DNA of 16,039 bases, taken from Bacteroidota bacterium (lineage in GTDB: Bacteria > Bacteroidota > Ignavibacteria > UBA10030). The notes beneath the pieces are model-generated. The model was not told the origin of the DNA. It ran no database searches and was given only the letters and a program-made list of their open reading frames with translations. Below, piece by piece: positions 6,351 to 12,007 of this stretch. Made by a program: the position numbers and the translations under genes. Position 1 is the first letter of the stretch; each line of letters starts with the position of its first letter. Location: the NCBI GenBank assembly GCA_003519375.1, contig DOWV01000008.1, positions 29,215 to 45,253 of the forward strand, read 5' to 3'.

Positions 6351-8054
6351 CTACCGCTTCGCCGGTTTGAGAAGTTTCTGATATGCCGCCTTGTTCTTGA
6401 CCAGGTCGACCGCGACCTGCAATTGAGCGTCATCCTTCAGCGAAGCTTCAATTGCCGCCTTCTCTCCCTTCATCCGATTGATGATCTCCTGCCTCAGCGC
6501 TGTGCGAATCTCCACGTTGTACCGCTCAAACGCACGGGCTTTCTCCGCCTCTACCGCTTTCGCGAGCCGGTCAATGCCTTCAGAGAAGGACGGACCGTAG
6601 CGTGCTTTCTGTGCCGCGTCGCGCAGCTCCTTCACCTTCGCCTCTGCATCTTCCTCGTATCGGAAATCATGTTGCCTCAGAAACGCTTCGAAATCCTTCA
6701 TCATCTCGTCCGTGATCTCGAAATCGCCCGGGAGTGTTTTCTTCTCGGCGGCAATCCGATTTGCATACTTGAAGAACATCGCTTTCCGCACAAGCTCGTC
6801 CAGGAGTTTTCCTGAAGGTTCATCGGGCACGGTGGAATCAGGCACGATACCTCCCCCGTCACGCACGAGGCGATCATGAGAAGTGTGGAATTCTTTCCGA
6901 AGACTGTCCGGTTTGATCGTCACCACACCATCTTTCGTGCGATGGAAATAATCAATTTCCTGAATACTTCGGCCGCTCGGCGTGTAGTATCGACCGGAAG
7001 TAATTTTCAGGGAGCTGTTCTCGGTAATGCGCGTGATCGTCTGAACGAGTCCTTTTCCGAAAGAGCGTGTCCCGACCAGGACCCCGCGATCAAGGTCCTG
7101 AATGGCGCCGGCAACGATTTCACTCGCACTGGCGCTGCCACGATCCACCAGCACTGCCATCGGAACATCCGCTAGCATCGGTGTTTCCGTGGAATAGTAC
7201 TTCCGCTCGGAGTCGTTTCTCCGTCCTCTGGTGGAGACAATCAGCGTGCTTTCCGGGAGAAACTTCGATGCCACGTCAACTGCAATATCCAGTAGTCCCC
7301 CGGGATTATCCCTCAGATCGAGAATAATTGCCTTGATCGTTCCCTTCTCGCGCAACTCCTTGATAGACGACCGCACATCCTCGCCCGCCGTCCGCGAGAA
7401 TCGCTCCAGCCGGATATACCCGACGCCTGCGCCGGCGAATCCCGCAAATGTGACATTCCGTACGGGGATCTCTTCACGGACAAGAACAAATTCCAGCGGA
7501 TTGGGCTCTCCCTCACGTTCAATCTTCATCTTGAGTGTTGAGCCCGGAGTTCCTCGCACCAGCAAGCGAACATCTTCGGGAGCGGATCCTTTGAGACTCT
7601 TTCCATCAATTTCGAGGATTCTATCTCCGCTCTGAATCCCCTGCCTCGCAGCCGAGTATCCCTCCATCGGATTGATCACGGTAATGCTTCCATCCCGCAA
7701 TCCGATCGTGATCCCCACGCCTGCATATTTCCCGGTCGTGACCAGCTCCATCTCGTCTGTCTCTTTTTCCCCGAGATAGACCGTGTAGGGATCCAGCGTC
7801 TTCAGCATCCCGTCGATGCCGGCATGCATGAACTTCTCGGGATCAACTTCATCAACATAGTTGATCGCCACGTCTTTATAGACCTTCCCGAAGACCCCAA
7901 TCCACTTGTTTACGTTCAGCAGGAGCTCATCATTGCCGGTCCCCAGGAAGCCGACAAAAAAGCCGCTCACAGAGATCAACACAACCAGCAGAAAGAGCGT
8001 CCTGCTGGTGAGCGTAAGTTCCCTCTTGAAAATCCCCATCCAGCGCTGTTTCAT
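6351..8054 (-). CDS. ctp: S41 family C-terminal processing peptidase (CtpA/Prc-like) with PDZ domain
   Basis: Membrane-anchored periplasmic serine protease of the tail-specific family, which trims or degrades exported proteins from their C-termini. About 567 residues. Seen: membrane anchor TLFLLVVLISVSGFFVGFL (about 19-37); an N-terminal helical domain with GMLKTLDPYTVYL; a PDZ domain (about 105-195) with GKYAGVGITIG and GDRILEIDGKSL; the core fold GVGYIRLERF; LDLRDNPGGLLD; the catalytic Ser in GSASASEIVAGA (Ser309) and Lys in GTRSFGKGLVQT (Lys334), 25 residues apart as in E. coli Prc. A long Lys/Glu/Arg-rich helical C-terminal extension of about 170 residues follows. I chose the ATG at 8054, preceded by AGAGGTGG; a GTG at 8093 would overlap the tmk stop as GTGA and add 13 residues without a ribosome site. 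It is co-transcribed with tmk. Confidence 0.95.
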   Translation of the reverse strand: MKQRWMGIFKRELTLTSRTLFLLVVLISVSGFFVGFLGTGNDELLLNVNKWIGVFGKVYKDVAINYVDEVDPEKFMHAGIDGMLKTLDPYTVYLGEKETDEMELVTTGKYAGVGITIGLRDGSITVINPMEGYSAARQGIQSGDRILEIDGKSLKGSAPEDVRLLVRGTPGSTLKMKIEREGEPNPLEFVLVREEIPVRNVTFAGFAGAGVGYIRLERFSRTAGEDVRSSIKELREKGTIKAIILDLRDNPGGLLDIAVDVASKFLPESTLIVSTRGRRNDSERKYYSTETPMLADVPMAVLVDRGSASASEIVAGAIQDLDRGVLVGTRSFGKGLVQTITRITENSSLKITSGRYYTPSGRSIQEIDYFHRTKDGVVTIKPDSLRKEFHTSHDRLVRDGGGIVPDSTVPDEPSGKLLDELVRKAMFFKYANRIAAEKKTLPGDFEITDEMMKDFEAFLRQHDFRYEEDAEAKVKELRDAAQKARYGPSFSEGIDRLAKAVEAEKARAFERYNVEIRTALRQEIINRMKGEKAAIEASLKDDAQLQVAVDLVKNKAAYQKLLKPAKR

Positions 8055-8089
8055 TGTTGCTACCCACCTCTCTTCGTTCGGTTCCACCG

Positions 8090-8743
8090 TCACGATCGTG
8101 ATTGTTGTAGCGACATCACACTTTCAAATCGTTTCCAGACTCTCTCGTGTATATCCTGTATTCCCATCAATCCGTCGAGCACTTCAAAACGTGGCGCTTC
8201 CGATGCGAGCTGCAGATAACCCTGACGGACCCGCTCGTAGAAGGCCCGGCCGCTCATTTCCATCCTGTCGGCCCCGGTTTTATGTTGTATCATCCGCCGT
8301 TCAACTTCGCTCACCGGAATGTCGATGAAAAACGTCACATCAGGCACCAATCCGCCTGCAGCTGAACGGTTAATCGTGGCAATCGCGTCCAGCGGCAGCC
8401 CGCGCCCCAATCCCTGGTAGGCGGTCGTAGAATCATAGAACCGGTCACACACGACAATCGTTCCGCGGTCCAGATTCGGCTTGATGATCTCGTTCACGAG
8501 CTGGGCTCTGCTCGCAGAAAAAAGGAAGAGCTCGGTCACCTCGGACATGTTCAGCACGGCCCGATCGAGCAGGATCGATCGTATTCGCTCGCCGATCGCC
8601 GTTCCACCCGGATCCCTGATGTCAAGGTGCTGGCTTCCGGCCCGGGAAAGGCGTTCGGTGAAGAGGGCAACTTGCGTCGATTTGCCGGAGAAATCGAGCC
8701 CTTCGAATGTGATGAACAGCGCAGACGGATGGTTGGAGTTCAT
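8090..8743 (-). CDS. tmk: Thymidylate kinase
   Basis: Essential cytosolic kinase converting dTMP plus ATP to dTDP. Length, 217 residues, is typical. Seen: P-loop FEGLDFSGKST (13-23) with Phe-Ser where many members have Gly-Ala or Arg-Ala. The dTMP-binding RDPGGT (43-48) has Asp in place of the more usual Glu. The catalytic/base motif is CDRFYDSTTAYQG (99-111), and IDIPVSEVERRM (140-151) leads into a lid with HKTGADRMEM. Absence of Arg in the P-loop with basic residues in the lid suggests a type II-like enzyme (inference). No ribosome site is seen before the ATG, and a weak promoter-like pair lies so close that the message could be nearly leaderless. It precedes ctp, and is divergent from the sigma gene. 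Identity is secure. Confidence 0.95.
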   Translation of the reverse strand: MNSNHPSALFITFEGLDFSGKSTQVALFTERLSRAGSQHLDIRDPGGTAIGERIRSILLDRAVLNMSEVTELFLFSASRAQLVNEIIKPNLDRGTIVVCDRFYDSTTAYQGLGRGLPLDAIATINRSAAGGLVPDVTFFIDIPVSEVERRMIQHKTGADRMEMSGRAFYERVRQGYLQLASEAPRFEVLDGLMGIQDIHERVWKRFESVMSLQQSRS

Positions 8744-8780
8744 TGTTGAAAAAAATAATCAAATTCGCTCACGAATGCAA

Positions 8781-8815
8781 TGAGCGCCGCGTCCGTTGCG
8801 GCTCTCAGTTTTTTT
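8781..8815 (+). terminator. Terminator-like hairpin (possible attenuator) upstream of the ECF sigma gene
   Basis: TGAGCGCCGC (8781-8790) pairs with GCGGCTCTCA (8798-8807) with a single C/T mismatch and a 7-base loop, followed after one G by T7 (8809-8815). The polarity is rightward, toward the sigma gene starting at 8907. No rightward gene ends here, because tmk reads leftward from 8743. It could attenuate the sigma transcript or stop antisense transcripts from tmk. Structure is directly visible; function is inferred. Confidence 0.5.
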
Positions 8816-8906
8816 AAGTACTTTGCGTCGGATTTCATCTCGACGCGACCGGCACCGTGAGAGTTTGCGGACCGCGAGGCCCTCCGACTCCCGGGGCGCT
8901 TCCCCC

Positions 8907-9563
8907 ATGACGAAGAAGAAAAAGGAACATATCGTAATAACGCCTCCCACCAGCCGCGCAGACCGTGCGGAACAACGACGAATCGAATCTCGAGGAGAAG
9001 ATGCTGTCCTCATCCGGCGAGCGCTTGCCGGCGACCAGCGTGCTTACCGCAAGCTTCGGCAAAAGTACCACGAGTCAATCTATAACCTGATCTATCGGAT
9101 GATACGCGACAAGGATGAGGTGGAAGACCTGACTCAGGAAGCTTTTATCAAAGCTTTTATGTCTCTCTCCAGCTTTAATGACGAATTCGCATTCTCTACA
9201 TGGCTCTACAAAATCGCCACGAACAACTGTATCGACTATATCAGGCGGAAAAAACTCCTAACCTTTTCGATCGATAAACCGATCGAGTCGAAGGAAAGCG
9301 ATTACACGTACGAGCTCCCCGATTCCACGTATGAACCCGATCAGGACCTTATCGACCGGCAGCGTAAGAAAATGCTCGAAGATGCAATCAACTCCCTTCC
9401 CGCGAAGTATCGGCATGTCATACACTTACGGCATGTTGAAGAGAAAGAGTATCAAGAAATCGCCACAATCCTCAAACTTCCGTTAGGCACGGTGAAGGCC
9501 CATATCTTCCGCGCGCGTGAAATGCTCAACAAGTTCCTCAAGGATCGTCTTCGCCACTACTAG
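8907..9563 (+). CDS. ECF-type RNA polymerase sigma factor (sigma-70 family, RpoE-like)
   Basis: Two-domain sigma factor that redirects RNA polymerase, usually to envelope-stress or surface-protein genes. From the ATG at 8907 it has 218 residues, with a basic N-terminus (MTKKKKEH) and about 45 residues before domain 2, somewhat longer than typical. Region 2 (about 50-115) shows YNLIYRMIRDKDEVEDLTQE, FSTWLYKIATNNCIDYIRRK. A variable acidic linker (about 120-155) follows. Region 4 (about 160-213) shows INSLPAKYRHVIHLRH, EYQEIATILKLPLGTVKAH and a helix-turn-helix ending in RAREMLNKFL. Upstream TTG codons would extend the frame but read into the hairpin region and are unlikely. No strong ribosome site is seen. 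The next gene, an exported beta-rich protein, follows within 40-70 bases; no anti-sigma gene with a membrane segment is adjacent. Confidence 0.94.
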   Translation: MTKKKKEHIVITPPTSRADRAEQRRIESRGEDAVLIRRALAGDQRAYRKLRQKYHESIYNLIYRMIRDKDEVEDLTQEAFIKAFMSLSSFNDEFAFSTWLYKIATNNCIDYIRRKKLLTFSIDKPIESKESDYTYELPDSTYEPDQDLIDRQRKKMLEDAINSLPAKYRHVIHLRHVEEKEYQEIATILKLPLGTVKAHIFRAREMLNKFLKDRLRHY

Positions 9564-9630
9564 CCCCTTTCGTGCAACTCTCATCAAGCATTTTCGTAAG
9601 CATATGCAGGAAAACTGCGTACAGAATGCT

Positions 9631-10545
9631 ATGAAACTATCCGATTCGAACAAAATATCCGGTGTATCTGCACTCCTGCTTCTCTTCACGGCAGGCACGG
9701 CGGCAGCTTCACCGCAGCAGGAAGTTCTCCGCCGGGAGATTACACGCACTTCGGAGCGAGAAGTCGTTGTGACGCTTGATGCATCATTCGGGACGTTGAA
9801 CATCCTCAAGGGCGGGAGGGACAAGATTGTCGCCGCTGAATACCGCCGCAATGAAGACGATAAGCGCCAGCTTGAAATGTTCTATGAGATCTCACACGGC
9901 CGCGGCGAACTCGATATTAATCTAAGCGACGACAAGAAACACCGTTCCCGACAGTCTACTTCCATCTCGTGGGAAGAGATGAAGAGCAGTCATGGCGATT
10001 CCGACGAGCGGGAATTGACGGCAAAATTCACCGACGCCGTCCCTCTGACATTCAAAATCGGATTGGGAGCCGGCAAAGGCGATTTTGACTTTACCGGGCT
10101 CCAGGTGAAAAACCTGAAAATCTCTGCCGGAGCCAGCTCCGCCGTGCTTCGCTGCGACGAACCGAATCCAATCGTATGCGAATCTGTCACCATCGAATCA
10201 GGCGTCAGCAAGTTTTCCGCGAGACATCTTTCGAACCTGAATTTCCGAAAGCTCAAGTTCAGCGGCGGCATAGGGGCCTACACGCTCGATTTCGCAGGCA
10301 AGCTCCGCCAGAAAGCGTATGCCGATGTAGAGGTCGGCCTCGGATCCATCACCGTATATGTCCCCAGAGAGATTCCCACCAGAATCATCACCGATGACAG
10401 CTGGTTCTCCAGCGTGGACGTCGATGACTCATTCGAGAAGACCAGGAAGAACACGTACGAGAACGAAGGTTACGGTCACAGCGTGGAAACACTGACGCTG
10501 AAGATCGGATCGGGGCTCGGGAGCATCAAGGTCCGGACCCGCTGA
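9631..10545 (+). CDS. Exported beta-rich protein, DUF4097/LiaF-C 'toastrack'-like
   Basis: Exported protein of about 304 residues with no enzymatic motif. Seen: a signal peptide ending in ALLLLFTAGTAAAS (cleavage near residue 26). Repeating short amphipathic strands with glycine turns follow, such as VVVTLDASFGTLNILKGG, FKIGLGAGKGDFDFTGLQ, LKFSGGIGAYTLDFAG, VEVGLGSITVYVPREIP and LKIGSGLGSIKVRTR. This periodic pattern is characteristic of the DUF4097/DUF2154 right-handed beta fold found in LiaF-type and adhesin-like proteins. A polar charged stretch (about 100-135) interrupts it. The ATG at 9604 is a possible earlier start (9 residues more), but 9631 gives the cleaner signal peptide. It probably shares a transcript with the sigma gene and ends before a strong terminator. 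It could sense or modulate envelope stress with that sigma factor, which is inference. Fold family is moderately sure; function unknown. Confidence 0.8.
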   Translation: MKLSDSNKISGVSALLLLFTAGTAAASPQQEVLRREITRTSEREVVVTLDASFGTLNILKGGRDKIVAAEYRRNEDDKRQLEMFYEISHGRGELDINLSDDKKHRSRQSTSISWEEMKSSHGDSDERELTAKFTDAVPLTFKIGLGAGKGDFDFTGLQVKNLKISAGASSAVLRCDEPNPIVCESVTIESGVSKFSARHLSNLNFRKLKFSGGIGAYTLDFAGKLRQKAYADVEVGLGSITVYVPREIPTRIITDDSWFSSVDVDDSFEKTRKNTYENEGYGHSVETLTLKIGSGLGSIKVRTR

Positions 10546-10569
10546 AAGCTGAGCAGCCTTCATCAGCGG

Positions 10570-10623
10570 AATCCCGACGAGGGTACAACCTGAAACGACG
10601 GTTGACTACTCGCCGGGATTTTT
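10570..10623 (+). terminator. Intrinsic terminator after the sigma/toastrack pair
   Basis: AATCCCGACGAG (10570-10581) pairs with CTCGCCGGGATT (10609-10620) with one mismatch. An inner CAACC/GGTTG stem lies within the loop, and TTTTT (10619-10623) follows. It starts 25 bases after the stop codon and isolates the sigma operon from the next gene. Confidence 0.8.
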
Positions 10624-10716
10624 CATTTTCAGGCGTTGATTTTGATCCGCAATTTACCAATTATTGCCCAATACATGCCTGCACTGTGGCGTCTCACACC
10701 CATCCTCAGGGGAATC

Positions 10717-11976
10717 ATGAGGTTGATGAGAACCATCTTCATGGGCTTCATCCTTTTGCAGTCTGGAGTAGCTCAAGTGGATACCCTTAAGCTCTCCAGC
10801 GATGAGCTGTTCGCGCTCGCCCGCCAGAGAGCTTTCGACGGTCATCGAGAAGAAGCGAGGCGGCTCTGCGCTGAGGTTTTGAGGCAGAGCCCTTCGTACA
10901 CCGATGCAAGGGTCCTCATGGGCCGCACATACGCCTGGGATCAGAGGTGGGACGAGGCAAGAGCGGAGTTTCAAAAAGTACTCTCGGTGACCCCATCTCA
11001 TCGCGACGCCCTTGCGGCGTTGTTAGATGTCGAGCTCTGGGGGGATAGATACGGACCGGCACTTGAGCTCGCCGGCAGAGCGTTGCAGTCGTACCCGAGC
11101 GGAGAAGAATTCCTCATCAAGAAGATCAGGGCTCTCACGGGACTAGGACGCGATGACGAAGCACTTCTCGTCCTCAACGCATTAGAAGATCTCAATCCAT
11201 CCCTGGCCGACATCGCCGTTCTTCGACGCAGCATCAAGTCCACCGCGATGAAGTCAGGGATCGGGGTCAACTACGCCGCGGATCGGTTCTCAGATACCTA
11301 TGGCCCGATGAATTCCGCGTACCTGCAACTAAGTCGTCGGACATCATACGGTTCTCTTTTTGCCCGGCTGAACCTCGCTGACCGTTTTGACACACGCGGC
11401 GTGCAGGTGGAAACCGACCTGTATCCCAGACTCGCTGACGGGGTCTATGCGTATCTGAATTATGGCTATTCGCTGAGCAATCTCTTCCCCCGGCACCGGG
11501 CCGGCGCCGAGATCTACACAAAACTCCCCTCGAGTTATGAAGGATCGCTCGGGCTGCGTCATCTGTACTTCGGCAAGGCATCGTCCGTGACCATTTATAC
11601 GGGATCGCTCGGCTTGTACTTTGGCAGTTATTGGGTTTCTCTGCGACCTTACTTCATCCCAATTGACGCCGGACTCTCGAAGTCAGCGAGCATCTCCCTC
11701 TGGAGATATTTTAGCGACGCGGAGAATTTCGTAGCATTGAAACTGGGGGCCGGATTTTCTGCGGACGAGCGAACTGTCCAATCGAGCGCTGGTTTCCAGG
11801 GGGAAGATATCTTTTATTTGAAATCGCAGACGGTTGGCGTTGGATGGCAGCAAAGCCTGACCACGTACATATTGCTCGTGACGATGTTCGATCTCACCAA
11901 TCAGGAAATCAGTTTCAGGCCGGGGACTTATACCATGATGTACTCGCTTTCTCTCGGACTTCGTGCGACGTTCTAA
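10717..11976 (+). CDS. YaiO-like protein: N-terminal TPR region plus outer-membrane beta-barrel
   Basis: Predicted outer-membrane protein of about 419 residues. Seen: signal peptide MRLMRTIFMGFILLQSGVAQ. Three TPR-like helical repeats follow (about 25-165), with the 34-residue spacing visible in ELFALARQRAFDGHREEARR, ARVLMGRTYAWDQRWDEARA and alternating later copies ending in LNALEDLNPSLADI. The remaining 230 residues alternate aromatic and small residues in strand-like runs (YLQLSRRTSYGSLFARLNLA, GVYAYLNYGYSLSNLFP, SVTIYTGSLGLYFGSYWVSL) and finish in LSLGLRATF, a C-terminal Phe typical of barrel proteins. TPR plus barrel matches the YaiO family. AGGGGA ends 3 bases before the ATG at 10717; an ATG at 10726 is also possible. 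In other bacteria YaiO-like genes accompany glycosyltransferases or polysaccharide export, but none is seen here. It converges on the TPR-CHAT gene with a 31-base gap lacking a terminator. Confidence 0.82.
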   Translation: MRLMRTIFMGFILLQSGVAQVDTLKLSSDELFALARQRAFDGHREEARRLCAEVLRQSPSYTDARVLMGRTYAWDQRWDEARAEFQKVLSVTPSHRDALAALLDVELWGDRYGPALELAGRALQSYPSGEEFLIKKIRALTGLGRDDEALLVLNALEDLNPSLADIAVLRRSIKSTAMKSGIGVNYAADRFSDTYGPMNSAYLQLSRRTSYGSLFARLNLADRFDTRGVQVETDLYPRLADGVYAYLNYGYSLSNLFPRHRAGAEIYTKLPSSYEGSLGLRHLYFGKASSVTIYTGSLGLYFGSYWVSLRPYFIPIDAGLSKSASISLWRYFSDAENFVALKLGAGFSADERTVQSSAGFQGEDIFYLKSQTVGVGWQQSLTTYILLVTMFDLTNQEISFRPGTYTMMYSLSLGLRATF

Positions 11977-12007
11977 CCTCCTCCCCCATACGTCAAGGAA
12001 AGATCGG

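Noticed and set aside
11977..12007. Possible terminator between the convergent YaiO-like and TPR-CHAT genes
   Set aside because: No stem followed by a T-run is visible in these 31 bases.
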